64,000 nucleotides of DNA from Saccopteryx bilineata (GCF_036850765.1 NC_089490.1:295474982-295538981); one strand, 5' to 3'; shown: positions 13,477 to 26,254, counted from the stretch's first letter. Notes: a model not told the origin generated them from the sequence alone. Made by a program: numbers and translations.

Positions 13477-16034
13477 CAGTGGTACCTGGAGTTACGAGTT
13501 TAATTCATTCTGTAACCAAGCTCATAAGTCAGTCAACTTGTACATCAAACAAATTTCTCCCATTTAAAATAACTGAAATAGATTTAATTCATTCCAGCCC
13601 TGTGAAACATCCCCAAACCATCCTAAATTATGAAAAAAGACATGTTTTAATTAATAAATACACATGTATACTTTACCAATGCATAACAAAACATATGAAA
13701 TAAAAGAAAAAAGTGTTATTTAGTACTGTATTCTTACCTTGGAGACAGATGAGCACGGCTAACGGAGGTGAATGGCGGAGGAGGAGGGAGGGAGGAAGGG
13801 ATGCAGGCACTGTAGACATGTAAACTAAAACTGCACTTTCTTAACACTAAATGTAAACTAAAACTGCATTTTCTTTACTTTAAACTAAACTAAAACTGCA
13901 TTTTCTTTACTTAAAATGAAAACACAAAAACCTAATTGTAAAAAAATGCATTTTCTTAACTTTAAACTTAACCTAAGCTTGACATTACGTATTTTTCATT
14001 TAATCATCACCTGTTTTTGCCTTTTGGGCTGTACTTTCAGCACTTTCACTTGCAGGACTTTTGAATAAAAATCTATCCAAAGAAGTTTGCTTTTGCCTGC
14101 CTTTGAAAATGTTACAGAAATGTGACAAACAAGTGTCATTAAAAAGTGCTGAAGCACGACCAGTTGAAAATTTTTCTGGGTGTTTCTTTTCAATGAAACT
14201 TGAAAGCTTCTCCCACATTGCCAGCATGTCTTTAATTTCACTTGTAGAAATCACTTCCTCTGACTCTACCTCCTCCTCACTACTAATCTCTTGCAGAAGC
14301 TCCGTATGTTGCATCATCTGTAGCTCCTTCAACTCCTCAGTTGAGAGTTCCTCCTCATGTTCCTTGACAGGCTCATTTATGTCACCTTCATCTACCTCCA
14401 GACCCATCAGCTTTCTGAGTTACACAATCTCCTCCAACACTTCTACCTTAGTCTCAATCTCTGGTTTGAATCCTTCGAAGTTCCTGTCTGCAACAACATC
14501 AGGCCATAATTTTTTTCATGCCAAGTTCAAGGTTCTTCTTGTAACCTCTTGCCATGCTAAGTCAATAATGTGTAAACATATCACGATGTTGTAGTGATCT
14601 TTCTAAAACTCTCGAAGGGTTAGATTTGTATTCTCAGTCACCTCAAAGCAGTGGTGGAACAAGTGCTTTGTGTAAAGCTTTTTAAAGTTGGAAATGACCT
14701 GCTGATCCATAGGTTGCAAGATTGAAGTCATGTTGGGTGGGAGGTAGAGGACTTTCACAAATTTGAACTCATTGAGAATGTCATCTTCAAGACCAGGTGG
14801 GTGGGCTGGAACATTTTCAAGGATTAGTAATGCTTTCATTGGGAGTTTATTTTCTTGAAGATATTTCTTCACTGCAGGACCAAAGACGAGATTTACCCAT
14901 TCAATAAAAAACTGCCGTGTAACCCACGCCTTAGCATTGGCACGCCACATAATCTGCAGTTTTTCTTTAAGAATCTTGTGAGTCTTAAAGGCTCGAGGAT
15001 TTTCAGAATCATACACTAGCAGTGGCTTTACTTTACAGTCACAACTAGCATTTGCACACAATACAAGGGTCAGACGGTCCTTCATGGGTTTATGGCCTGG
15101 CAGCTTCTTTTCCTTTGTGGTGATGAAAGTCCTCTGGGGCATTTTTTTCCAAAACAATCCTGTTTTGTCACAGTTGAACACTTGTTGGGGTATGTAGTCT
15201 TCCTCTGCGATAAGTGCAGCAAAACGTGCGATGTACTCCTCACTGCCTTAACGTCAGCACTCGCAGCTTCACCATGCCTCACCACCGAGTGGATGCCAGA
15301 TCTCTTCTTGAAATTTTCAAACCAGCCGTGACTTGCCTTAAATGTATCTTCTGCTGCCTCTTTTGAGGTTGATGATTCTTTCTTCTTCAAGTTGCTGTAA
15401 ATAATATGTACCTTTTCGCATATTACAGTCTCCATCACTGTATCTCTTGCCAGCTCTTTCTCTTTCACCCACACCAGCAGAAGCTTCTCCATTTCTTCAT
15501 AAATATTTGTCATTAATTGGGACAGAATTGTAGTTCCTTTCACTGGATTTGTGCTTTTGATGTCATCCTTTTGTTTAAGGATGGTACAAATTGTAGATGT
15601 ATTGCAGTTATATAGCCTTGCCAGTTCAATCACTCATACACAATGCTCATGTTTTTCTATTATTTCTTGCTTTACTTCTATCGATATCATTCTCTTCATC
15701 TTCTCACCACTGTCCTTTATACTCATTTTCTTTGGCCTCATGATAGCACACACAAAAAAATTAGTAAAAAATGAAAAAATGATGCAAGAATGAGTACAGT
15801 GCATGAGATTCAACTTGACTCTGCAGTTAACACGTGAGAAAGAATGAGATGCTAGTGTTGTGCTGCCAGATACTGGACCCATGCGCTAATGCGCCTACTA
15901 GCGGCAGTTTCCCAAATCACAACTCGTATCTCGGAATTTTGCTCGGATCTCGAACAAAAATACAGACTGAGTCGCAGTTCATATCTTAAAAAAAAAATCA
16001 TATGTTGGTCTGCTCGTATCTCAAGGTACCACTG
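13477..16034 (-). mobile_element. Tigger (pogo-like) DNA transposon, 2.56 kb
   Basis: Both ends carry matching terminal inverted repeats: CAGTGGTACCTGGAGTTACGAG on the left and the reverse complement of CTCGTATCTCAAGGTACCACTG on the right, 19 of 22 positions alike. It is flanked by TA on each side (13,475-13,476 and 16,035-16,036), the duplication expected of the Tc1/mariner-pogo superfamily. Length fits a Tigger element that once coded for its own transposase; the remains of that gene lie on the minus strand. It inserted into an L1M 3' end, which reads on across the insertion. Confidence 0.93.
14000..15741 (-). pseudogene. Tigger transposase pseudogene
   Basis: This is a decayed pogo/Tigger transposase, an enzyme that cuts and rejoins transposon ends in the nucleus. 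A likely start is ATG at 15,741 (MRPKK..). Domains in order: an N-terminal CENP-B/pogo helix-turn-helix (about 15,700-15,560), a second Tc5/CENP-B-type helix-turn-helix (about 15,500-15,290, ending near 'GWFENFKKRSGI'), a DDE_1 catalytic domain (15,200-14,600), and an acidic Glu-rich C-terminal tail (14,407-14,000). Breaks: an in-frame TGA at 15,634-15,636, a frame change near 15,237, a stop at 14,603, and more shifts between 14,410 and 14,600. The catalytic aspartates are partly lost: 'NCDKTGLFW' and 'QPMDQQV' keep theirs, but the middle motif reads 'LILENVPAHP', with Glu where the family has Asp. It cannot encode a working enzyme. Confidence 0.92.
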
Positions 16035-16084
16035 TATACGCTTCCAACTACATGACATTCTGGAAAAGGCAAAATTATGGACAC

Positions 16085-16639
16085 TGTTGGACAAATAAAT
16101 TTGCAAAATTTGTGTTATTTGATTTTGCTCACTTTCATTGTTAAAAATGGCCACTGCCCAAGGTGAATGGCCACTGCCAAGTGAAATGGCTAATTACCTT
16201 CCAGCTTGGAAAGGGGCTTTGTTATGCTAATGTGTGCTGGAGCGGGGGGGGGGGGGGGGGGGGTTCATGCCAAAAAAGTTTTAAGAGAAGCAGAAGGAAG
16301 AGGAAGGAGGCCATGTTTTTGCAGAGAAGAAGCAGTCAAGATGGCCAGGTGCTGAAGAAGAAGCCAGTTTGTGCAAAGTTTGTGTAGAGATAAGGAGATG
16401 AGGAACCAGAAGGGACTGAGCTGGTGGGGGGCCTTTGACTCTAGGAAAACCCAGATGTGTCAGTAGCTTTGTGAGCACTGAATGAGTGGGCCCCATGTGT
16501 TTGTGTTTACTCGCCAGCCCAGTACGAGACTAGAATAAAGGTATGGCCCACCAGTTTTTGGCTCCGCTGTTTCTCTATCGTCTGTCTGAATCTAATGGAA
16601 ACCTGCCTGGCTGTGATGGCAGCAACGACTGGCCCTACA
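16085..16639 (+). mobile_element. Solo LTR (ERV-L-like, older subfamily)
   Basis: It starts TGTTGGACAAATAAATTTGC, close to the start of the LTRs at 44,672 and 60,526, and ends CCCTACA. The 3' part has a polyadenylation signal AATAAA (16,534-16,539) and the shared 'ggcccaccagtttttggctcc' block. The flanks GACAC (16,080-16,084) and AACAC (16,640-16,644) form a 5 bp target duplication with one difference. It contains a run of 20 G and a YY1-like AAGATGGCC at 16,338. It lies inside the L1M. Confidence 0.88.
16244..16263 (+). repeat. Poly(G) run of 20
   Basis: Twenty consecutive G lie in the U3 part of the solo LTR. Such a run is length-unstable and may form G-quadruplex structures. Its exact length may also be a sequencing artefact. 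Confidence 0.85.
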
Positions 16640-16742
16640 AACACAGTAAAAAGATCAGGGGCTCTGGGGGAGAAGAAGGAATAGGTGGATCACAGAGGAT
16701 TTTTAGGGCAGTGAAAATTCTCTGTGCGATACTATAATGGTA

Positions 16743-16955
16743 GATATATACAACAGAGGAGGGATCAAAGGGAACAGAGGAAAAGAGGACAGAGGGAAAG
16801 GGGATGATAGGATGGGATAAACCTGAAGGGAAGAGGGAAGGATGTTGTAGGGAGGGGGGCAAGGGAGATGTTGAAGGAAATAAGGGGAGGAGGAGTGTAT
16901 TCGGGGTGACACTAGAATCTGTGTAAACACAATTAATTAAATAAAATAAAATAAA
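16743..16955 (+). mobile_element. Younger L1 3' end (bat type)
   Basis: A purine-rich segment ('gatgataggatgggataaacc', 'gaaggaaataaggggagg') is followed by 'attcggggtgacactagaatctgtg', AACACAATTAATTAAA and an A-rich tail. This matches the 3' untranslated end of L1s I associate with bats. It interrupts the L1M 3' end, so it is the later arrival. It is 5'-truncated with no coding part left, and I could not fix its target duplication. Confidence 0.7.
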
Positions 16956-17155
16956 TAAATCCTGGACTTTGCATGATAATGGCATGTCAGTGAAAATTCA
17001 TCAATTGTAACAAATGTGTAACTCTAGTTGGGGATGTCGATAATGAGAGGGGCTCTGCCCATGTCCAGGTAGGGAGTATGTGAGAAATCTCTGCAGCTTC
17101 CTCTCAATTTTGCTATGAACCTAAAGCAGTGCTAAAGAAATAAAAGTGATTTTAA

Positions 17156-18895
17156 AATCTAACCCTTTTCTCTCCATTGTATGTGTTCAAGACAAGCTCT
17201 CATGGGCATAACATCAATTTTTACCTTGCCATTTAAAAAATCTCAGCAAGAGAGTCTTCTTATATAATTCTTCCATAACCCTTCAAAATGAAGTAAAGGA
17301 GCTTAATAATAAAAAAAAAAAGTAGTGATTTTCAGTAGGATCAACTTGTATCATTTTTGAGGATATTTTATCGGTATGTATGAACAAAAATAGCAAAAAC
17401 AATGGTTTTTATAAGATGAATCCTACTATATAAAATTTTAAGTTTATTTTTGTTCTTTCTTGCAAAATATGGGGACAAAATAAGATCAATTTCTAAATGA
17501 ATTGAGGTATTCAGATAACTGTTGGATCTATGACAGGAATAAAGAATTTTACTCCTTGATGTTCCTAAAGTTGATGTCATGTCAACAATAAAAAAAAAAA
17601 GTCAATGGGAGAAAAAAAGGGTATTTATCCTTATGTAACAAGCAGAAATATTCTAGTAGATAACTAGAATAACATGTCCTATCCTGGTCATTAAAAACAA
17701 AATGTTTACTGGGAACTATTATGCTTTTAGTATTTGCAAGTAACTGTTCTACCCTAATGCCAGTACTTTGGAGAAAGTTGTGTTTATTAAAAACAGAATT
17801 ATTGTATTAGAAAACATTTTTTCAAACAACTACACAATAAAGTCCTAGTTAGAGAAGAAACATGTGAATGTCATGTGTGACATTTCGATTTCCTTAATTA
17901 TAAATGACTACTGTCACCTCCAAAAATATTGTGGAGCCAGTGTTTTTACAGTGGTTGAGTTGCTGAAATTGTACGGGTATGTTCCTGTTGATGTTTATTC
18001 TCGGGTATGAATGGGAACATTGATGTGGCATCCTTGACACGTGTTTCATTAACCTTGTAGAGTGTTGCGCCATGCCATGCTCATATGCTGTGCCAGGCTC
18101 AGATGGACTGTTTAAAAGCTGCTGCTTGATGATGTTGATGTTGATGATGATGATAATGATGATGACAATGACCACTGATAGGTTAGTTGGGGACCTTCTG
18201 CTGTCCCCTAAATATGATTTCCTCCAGTTGGTCAATAATTTGCCTAGCCCTACTTATTGTCAAGGACAATTAAAGTATATACTAAAGATCTTAATACCTT
18301 TTAAAAATATTAGTTATTGAAAAGTTGGTAAAGTATAGAGAAGCTCACATAGGCTAGTAATTACCCGCTGCCCCCCCAAAAACCCTTTGTGTTCAGAAAA
18401 TATGTTTTTACAACAGAGATAGCATTTTTGTTGTAACAGAACATTTTTAATAATATAAAATACATAAAGTAAAAATCCATCTTCATTTCTCCTCCAGAAT
18501 TCTCCTCAATTTTTCCTCCCTCTCCAGATACTTTTGCCAAAAACAGATTAATTAATGGTAAAAGAATTTCTGCAAACCTTTTCCTATACATTTACACTGT
18601 GTGGATATCTATGTAGTCACATACTTGGTTTGTTTGGAATGGGTAATGATATTCTTGAACCATTCTGCCCTTCCTGTTTCAAAATGCTGTGAGTTATCTC
18701 TGAAGGTAAAATGGAACACTAGAAAGACAGCCTTTTACATCTTCCTTCTAAACTCTTTTTCTATAAAAGACTCTACATTGATTATAGTACCTATCCTGTT
18801 GCTTAGACCTGAAATTAGGGACCAAGCTTTCCTGGTTGTCAAATACGTACCTTCACTTATTGGTTTGCAATGCTTTTATCAAAAAAAGGTCTTGC
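17156..18895. other. Unassigned sequence with a GAT-repeat patch
   Basis: Nothing recognised except a short imperfect (GAT)n tract at about 18,125-18,172. Open frames are short and without domains. Confidence 0.5.
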
Positions 18896-18899
18896 TTCT

Positions 18900-19175
18900 G
18901 GAAGGAAGGAAGGAAGGAAGGAAGGAAGGAAGGAAGGAAGGAAGGAAGGAAGGAAGGAAGGAAGGAAGGAAGGAAAAGGAGAGAGAGAGGGAGGGAAGGA
19001 GGGAGGAAGAAAGGAAGGGAGGGAGGAAGGAAGGAAGGAAGGAAGGAAGGAAGGAAGGAAGGAAGGAAGGAAGGAAGGAAGGAAGGAAAGAAGGAAGGAA
19101 AAGAGGGAGGGAGGGAGGGAGGGAGGGAGGGAGGGAGGGAGGGAGGGAGGGAGGGAGGAAAAAAGGAAGGAAGGG
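18900..19175 (+). repeat. Large GGAA / GGGA composite microsatellite
   Basis: About 275 bp made almost only of GGAA (GAAG) units, with internal GAGA and GGGA blocks: a first array, a GA-rich spacer, a second GGAA array, then a GGGA array. It creates long Glu-Gly-Arg-Lys and Phe-Leu-Pro-Ser repeat frames in all registers, which are not genes. Consecutive GGAA units are known binding sites for ETS-family factors. Confidence 0.97.
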
Positions 19176-19199
19176 GACATTTGAGCCTCTATATCTAAC

Positions 19200-20680
19200 C
19201 ATGCCTGAGAGTTAGAATTACCTCTAGACTCCTCAGTTATATGAACCAATAAACTACCTTTTTTTTTCTGCTTAAAATAGTTTATTTGGATCTCTGTCAT
19301 TGATAACTAAAACTGCCTTGATAGTATATGAATCATTATAAAAAATAAAACTAATAAAAAAATAAAAATAATAATTAAAAAATAAATAAAAGTCTTGCTG
19401 CCAGAGCATTCAGTCAAGGTGGATTGATGCTCAGGAAGACAGAGCTGCAGCCAATGGGGAACAATTGAGCCATTCATAAACTGCGCAGACTGCAGCTGAA
19501 GGGCCACCTGCTGTTTCACAGCCCTGGGAGGCTCCATTCACTACTCATTCTGAAATAATTTAGAGGCCAGACTAGAGCAAGGGCACATTCGCTCTTGGCT
19601 CTTCAGCCAATGGAAATAATTAAAATGACTATTAAATATTGGGAAAGATTTTTTTTCCTTTTAAAGTTATAATATATGATATTAGTGTAGGTAGTGTAAG
19701 GTGGTTCTAAAACATTTGTAAAATTGTCTTTTTTTCCTCTCTTTATTAGAGTTTTTTTTTACAAGTGCAAAATTGAAAGATGTTTTGTTCTTCACATAAT
19801 ATATCCAAGGCCTTTGATATTTCATCATCCTTATATAAAAGGGATATTGGTTGAATTTTTCCAGTCTATCCTCAGATGAGTGTCAGGTGTAGGACACTGA
19901 AGAGATAGCAATAGAAGAGGACAGGCTGAAACGCCCAACTCTGAGCACCTACACCTGAGGTGGACGGGTTTGTGCTTCATGACCTGCTGGAGGTCAGAGG
20001 GCTCTGGACTATTGGTATTGAGGTCTCATAAACTAGAGCGAGAAGAAACATACTAAAGTGTTCCACATCATAATGTGATGCAAATTTTAATTTTCATTAT
20101 GATAAAAAAGTTTAATTTTATTTTTGACAACTTGAAAAACAGGAACAGAATTAATGATTACTCGAAAAATTAAATGACTGTTCCATTGAAAGCAGCTAAG
20201 AATTGACATTGCATTTTTATCATAGAAAAACATCAGTAGGTAATGAAAACAACAAATACAGAAGATAAAGATTTAAAGGGATAATGAATACAAAACAGAA
20301 CAACACATTAAAAAATAATTGTCTGATTTTAGAACCTTACAAGAATGATATATTCAGAATTATGACCACATAAATCCAAAAAATTATTTCTGCCTAGATA
20401 ATTCACTCTACTTTGAGTGAATTTTAGAAAGAAGGCAAAAAATAATAATTAAAAATTCAGAGAAAAAATTTTTAAATAATTTATAAATAAAATTATCAAA
20501 AATGTTAATTTGTAGCTCTTAACTTACTGAGACAAGTTCATAAAATGATTTATTATTAATACACTTTGAAATATTAGGATAAATTGGGAGGCTAGAGACC
20601 AATTTCTTTCACTCATACCTGAAGCCCTAGAGAGTATGGGTTGAGTCTGCAAGAGAGTAATTTAGACTCACCTTTGTTTA
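19200..20680. other. Unassigned sequence
   Basis: It has an A-rich low-complexity patch at 19,338-19,391. Two blocks of higher GC (19,395-19,540 and 19,860-20,040) do not match any repeat I know. No exon or splice-flanked frame is convincing. Confidence 0.45.
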
Positions 20681-20756
20681 TTTATTCAGCATTTACAAAT
20701 TGCCTAAAATGTGTCAGGCACTGTACCAGGGGCCAAGGAAATGTGATAAGAATGCA
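20680..20756 (-). repeat. Probable L2 3'-end fragment
   Basis: TTTATTTATTCAGCATTTAC followed by 'atgtgtcaggcactgtaccagg' is the reverse-strand order of an L2 3' end. It is cut off by the L1 end that follows. Confidence 0.55.
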
Positions 20757-20880
20757 GCCCATCTTGGCTTGGGTGGTGACCACACAATACAATATATAGA
20801 TGATGTATTATACATATGTACCTAAAACCATATAATTTTATTAACCAATGTTATCCCAATAAATTCAATCAAAAAAGAAA
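20757..20880 (+). mobile_element. Bat-type L1 3' end
   Basis: It reads 'gggtggtgaccacacaatac', then 'gatgatgtattatacatatg', then ATATAATTTTATTAACCAATG and CCCAATAAATTCAAT followed by A-rich sequence. This is the terminal 120 bp of an L1 with a polyadenylation signal. It is strongly 5'-truncated, and the adjoining L2 fragment suggests insertion into old repeat sequence. Confidence 0.75.
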
Positions 20881-21469
20881 GATGAGCAGGGGGTATGAAG
20901 GCACAGATAAAGGAGAAGAAATATCCAACAAAGTAAAGAGTTTATGCAAAAATGTGTAGATATTAAGAATTTAAAGTATCCTAAAAGTAAATTGGAGTTA
21001 TCACCTGATGTGAAATTGAAATGCAGAAAATTACAGCATCCAATGTTTAAGGTATTCTTTTTAAAAACTTCTTTATTAGAGATTTGTTCTTGAAAATGTA
21101 GTTAGTATTATATAATTTGGATATTTATGTATCAATAAGTTAAAAACATTGTTACAATTTTGATTAAAAAGTTATTTTTATTATTGAAACAAAATATACT
21201 CAGTACGTCTCTTCTGCTGCTTGTACCTACCTTATATGAGAATAAAAGGGGGGAAATGTGATTTTCATAAACAGACAATTGAGAGAAACTGGCCTCTGCA
21301 AAAATGTAAAATATAGCAAAACTGGGGTATGTGTTCAATTCAGTGCTGACTGAATAAAATCATCATGACAACTGGGGACAGGGGAAGAACACAACACTTG
21401 TTCTTTGGGGTTGTCAGTGTTAAGAAGAAATGGTCCTGTAGTAAAGTGATTACAGAAGCCTGGTAAGTG

Positions 21470-22570
21470 TTAGAATAGAAGCATCCACATAATAAAGTAC
21501 TTCAGTCTTTCTGGAAAGAGAAAGAGAAAAACTAAGCTTCAAAATTTCAGCCAAATCTTGAAGGTTGAATTGGAATTTGCCAAGTGAACAAAAGCTAAAA
21601 AAGATGGAAGAGGAAGAGGCTTTCTAGAAAGGGACACTGCAGGTGCAAAATCATTATTCCAGAAGAAAAAAAGAACCATGAATTTTGTGAACTATGCATA
21701 GATCTTAAAAGCCAAATGCAAGGTGCTTGTCTTAGCTGTAGTGGAAAGAATGGGCAGATCACAGGGCTTTGCAGATCATCCCAAGGTGTTTGGATTTTAT
21801 GTTTTATATAGTGAAAAGCCAGGCCGAAGTTTTAATAAAAATGTTATTAGATTTACATTTTAGAGATTAATTCTTGAAGTGAATAGCTATAGGAAAGTCC
21901 CAAACTCCGAGTGTGTTTTAAGAGACATTTTTTGCAATTCCTATCTGTGTGCATAAAAGCATGGTTTATGATAAAAATTGCCTCCCGGATTGGTTTTGAA
22001 TGGAAATGAAACAATGAACTTACTCTGGTGTCACAGACTGTTTGAGATGGATACAATCTTGTCAATCATTTATCTACCCCAATTCTTAGTATTGATTCAT
22101 TCATCTATTAGTTTGTCAAATAATTACTAAGCATCTACAATGCACTAGACAAACTACTGCTATAATGCAACACACAGTCTACCCTCTCCAGACAGTAAGG
22201 AAACAGTCACAAAAATAAGTTTACATTTTATACATCAGGATCCATCTTGGGAGTAACATGGATGATTCTTTGAGAAAGTTACACTGGAGCCCCATGTAGA
22301 TGGAAGGCTTAGAAAAAATCAATCGAGAAAGTGTGTCTTAATTAAGACCAGAAGAATGGTTGAGCGATGGTTAGATAAAATGTGAAGGGAAATAATGTGG
22401 AAAAAGCAGTGAGGTGAGAAGATCTCGGCATACTCCAGGAACGAGAGAAGGCAGGCGCCTTCGGGGCTGGGAGAGCAGGCACAGAGGTGGCAGGGAGACG
22501 CCGGGGAGTTCTGTGGCAGTGACGGGGAACTGACTGGGTGAAGTCATGTAATCAGGGAAAGTCAGTTTGT
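21470..22570 (-). repeat. L2 LINE 3' region, reverse strand, two blocks
   Basis: A block at 21,590-21,850 ('ggctttgcagatcatcccaagg', 'tttggattttatg') and one at 22,085-22,570 ('ttgattcattcatc', 'agcatctacaatgcactagac', 'ccaggaacgagagaaggcagg') have the order and spacing of reverse-strand L2 3' sequences. They are highly diverged, with no coding content. The segment between them is unassigned. Confidence 0.6.
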
Positions 22571-25500
22571 AGAAGTTTAAAGCTCAACCCAACCCTCATG
22601 ATTCCTAGAAACAAGAAGATATAAAACATATCTATATATAAATTCCTTTACAGCCTAGACACACAAAAAAATTAAAAAAATAAAATCTATAATTTTTTTA
22701 TAATTCAGTATTGGTTTATGTCATCTACATTAGAAAATATCTTCTTGCTTCTAGTATGCTGTATTTTATTTCTTGGTACTATTTTTCCCATAACAAATGG
22801 ATTATACAATCTCACAATGAGCTGTAAGAACTCCATCTACTCCGGCCATATCATTTTTGCAGAACTCTCTAGTACAAATGCAAATGAAAAACATTGAAGA
22901 CTATGATTTAAATATCAGAAGTTCACCCAGATTATAAGGAGAGAAGAGAAAAACAGTATATGAGTGACTAATAACTTATTCATGAGTTCAAACTATCTAG
23001 AATAATTGAAATACTCACTTGCAGCAAATAAGCCATTAACAGCAATTTTACTATTTTTTAATTATCTGATTCACACTGTTGCAGGAAGTCTCACTTAATG
23101 TATGTATGTGATTATGCAGATCAATGTTTATATTTTTGCATTCTTACAGACATGCACTGAAAATAATCTACATAAATAAATTGCTCCCTGGTGACCAAAA
23201 AATGTTTATATGTATGAACAATAAATATATGGATTATAGTAACATAGATAAAGGTTTGGGGTTGAATAGGCCTAAAAAAAATCTTTATTCCCAAGGCTCT
23301 TCTTCATTATTTGTGGATGTAGTAGAACTAATATCCCAAATATCCTTCCCAATATAATGAATTTCCCAAGCTTCTTTTCAAATAAACACCATGTTGTATA
23401 AGTAGCAACTTTCCATTATGTGAAGAGAAATGTGTGATTTTTGTTCAGACAGCTTTTTACTCAAGTAACTCAGAAAATAAATTTATTTTTCACTACTTCA
23501 AGCTTGTCATTTATTTAGTCCTCAGTGGGAACTAGTCTTTGCTGTGGTAGCACTGGACAATTTGTAAAGGAAAGAATCAAGTCCCTGTAGAAAGTTCTGA
23601 AGCCGATCCTTTATAGATCTCTAGCACATGAAGTGATTGATTACCTCTAAAGATAAATACACTCAGTTAGTAATCCTTATGTCTAAGTTAATTTTTACAT
23701 GTCATTATCCTCTTTTCTGAAATGATGTTAGTTCTATTGTTGAAGAATATGAATTCTTATGGCAAGCACCGTAGATGATTTGTACTGATAGCATGTGCAA
23801 ATCTCTGTATGTCTTCCAGCTTTAGATATGGGGCATTTAATGGAAAAAGGAAAGTGTATTAGATGTAGGTGCTTCAACTGTACCTTGTGGCCATGCATAT
23901 TGTACATTCTGTGTTCCTAAGAACAAAATAGAATAGAAATATCCTAGAGCTGAACTGTTGAGATATTTTTTATTCAAAAACATTGGGAACCCAAATATTT
24001 TCCTTAGTAAATTCTGTTTTGAGATGGGTGATGGGGTCTTGGAAAAAAACAAAACAAAACATATATTTTCTAGTGCCACCATAGGTATGTACAGATGAAT
24101 GAATGGATAGATGATACCTATATCATACCTAGAGAAAGATTATATAGCGAGACAAATAATACTCTAAGTATGAAATACTTCTGCTTACCACTTGAATTCA
24201 AAACTGGATCAATCATTTATCAGTTCTCTTAAGATTGTTATTTATAGACTAGTGCTTCCATTTACCTATTTTGTAAGGTATGTGGATTAATAAACTGTCA
24301 TATATATAAACATCAGCATCAATAAAAATTCTTTCCTTTCTTTCCTTACTTTTTCAAGGCATGAAGAAATAAGAAAAATATAAGATTTTAGAATCAGAGA
24401 GAAGGAAAAGAAAATCAAAGGAAGGAGTAGTAATTTTAAAGGCAGGAGAAATTTTCTTAGGAAAATCTTCTCCAAAGTCTGCACCGTACATTGCCTACCG
24501 AGCCACAGTGACATCAGTAAACACAGATGTATCCCCAGTACAGTAACAACTATTGCTATTTCAATCAGAACTTTGGGCACATTCACAGGGGTCCTTCATC
24601 AAACACAATGTTGGTTCTGGTTTCTAGTAACAAATTCATTATATCAAGTAATGAGCCTATTGAAGGTGACAACAACTAGAATCCTCAGAGCCTTCAGCTA
24701 TTTTTTTCCAGAAATTCAAATGAGAACTTAAACTCAAGAGGCTCGTTTATGCTCAATGGGGTATATCCTTTCAAGGAGAAAGAAAAACATATTTCTTGGA
24801 TTTATACAACTTGAGACTCTTAAATCAATATCTTAGAATCCTCTAAACCCAGTCTGTATGTAACCAATCAATCCACAAACTCCTAAAAAGAAAAAGCAAA
24901 ATGCTATATGATTCTGTTATGAAAAAATCATTCCAAATAATTTTAATCTCTTACAATAGGGAGATGCATTCTATTTTTCACTACTGGGAATCACAGCAAT
25001 TCAATATTTTCCTGTAAGAGACAAGTTAATGGACAAAAATGATCTTTAATTCAAATTCAGGAAATAATTAATGTAAGGAAGCTTGATTTCAATTTGACCA
25101 CCCATGGGTAGAATTTAAACATCCATTTGCTTCAAATCAGTAGTCATCCAGAAAATAATTAACTAGGTACAATATGTTTCTATTACCCTTTGCTAAAACT
25201 CAATTCTTCACCTCTTTTTGCACTTTAAATTTTTATGAAACCTGATTTGTAGAGTGAGATAATAGTGTTCACCTTTTTTTTTTAAAGGATCCCGTTATTA
25301 ATGAGTCAGTGACAGTTAAAGTAATAATAGTTAATACCAAAAAGAACAGAAACACAAATTTAGGCTCTAAGTTACAAAGGAGTATTTATTTATAAGGTAG
25401 TCACTCAGATTATCCACGCTACGCATTTATTAGTATTACCTTATTAAAATGAATTCCCAGGGATGTTAAAATGATATCTGCATCTTATTTAATGCTATTC

Positions 25501-26180
25501 ATTTGATAAGCATTGGCCTAATGAGTTATATATAGCTCAGGTACATCTGCATTCTAAGAAGAAGGTTTTATAATGGAAAAGATTCGAAGACTCAAAGAAA
25601 TTAATCTCACAGATTGACTAACAGACAGATGGTGAGAAAAATCCCTGCAGCCTGCAAGGTTTTCATAGGGCTCTCCGAATCCTGGAGGCAGCGGTTGACT
25701 GGCTTTTCTTCCTTTCAGACGTGTTCTGAAAATAGGCAACTCCATATGTAGGAGTTCTTATCATAATAGACAAAATTCTCAAAGCAAAATATACTATAGT
25801 GCCCATTATTGCAACCTCACTAAATAGCAATTGGATATTATTTCCAAGAATGCAACCTTTCACATATCTCTGTTCAAAAGGCCTAACTTCCATTTTACAT
25901 CTAAAGAAGTCTGGTCACTCTGGCTTTAGATGTGTACAGGGATTTCCTCCATTCAACCCAAAATTTGTGTCCAAATAAGAGAAATAAGATTTCCACCTGA
26001 AAGTTTAACTAAAAAAAATAATAAAATAAAAATAAAACCAATGTAGAATGGATTAAAATACATTTAAAGTCATGTTACATTCTAGTTGTTCTCCCTGGAA
26101 TCAGCAAAATTTGACTAATGAGTCAATTGGAAGGTAAATTGTCAGAAAATCTAGGTTAGGTAAAAATATAAATAAATAGG
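22570..26180. other. AT-rich unassigned sequence
   Basis: No repeat, exon or RNA gene was recognised. Open frames are below 100 codons and show no recognisable domains. Confidence 0.5.
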
Positions 26181-26185
26181 TAAGA

Positions 26186-26254
26186 TAGATAGATAGATGA
26201 TAGATAGATGATGATGATGTTGATGATAGATGATAGATAGATAGATAGATAGAT

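Larger units (their letters stand above)
13200..17155 (+). mobile_element. Old L1 (L1M-type) 3' end, split by three later insertions
   Basis: Four collinear pieces belong to one L1 3' end: about 13,200-13,474, 16,037-16,084, 16,640-16,742 and 16,956-17,155. The first carries the ORF2-end block 'ggaatattattcagcac..aaa' and 'acatggaggaaacttaaatg'. The second continues with 'caactacatgacattctgga'. The third is 'agtaaaaagatcagg..' then 'ggatttttagggcagtgaaa'. The fourth is the 3' untranslated end, with 'tcatcaattgtaacaaatg', 'ctcaattttgctatgaacc' and a short A-rich tail. The breaks coincide with a Tigger transposon, a solo LTR and a younger L1 end, so this is the oldest layer of the nest. Confidence 0.85.

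Noticed and set aside
18601..19300. Long overlapping open frames rich in Glu-Gly-Arg-Lys or Phe-Leu-Pro-Ser
   Set aside because: They are translations of the GGAA/GGGA microsatellite in several registers and have no unique sequence or domain.
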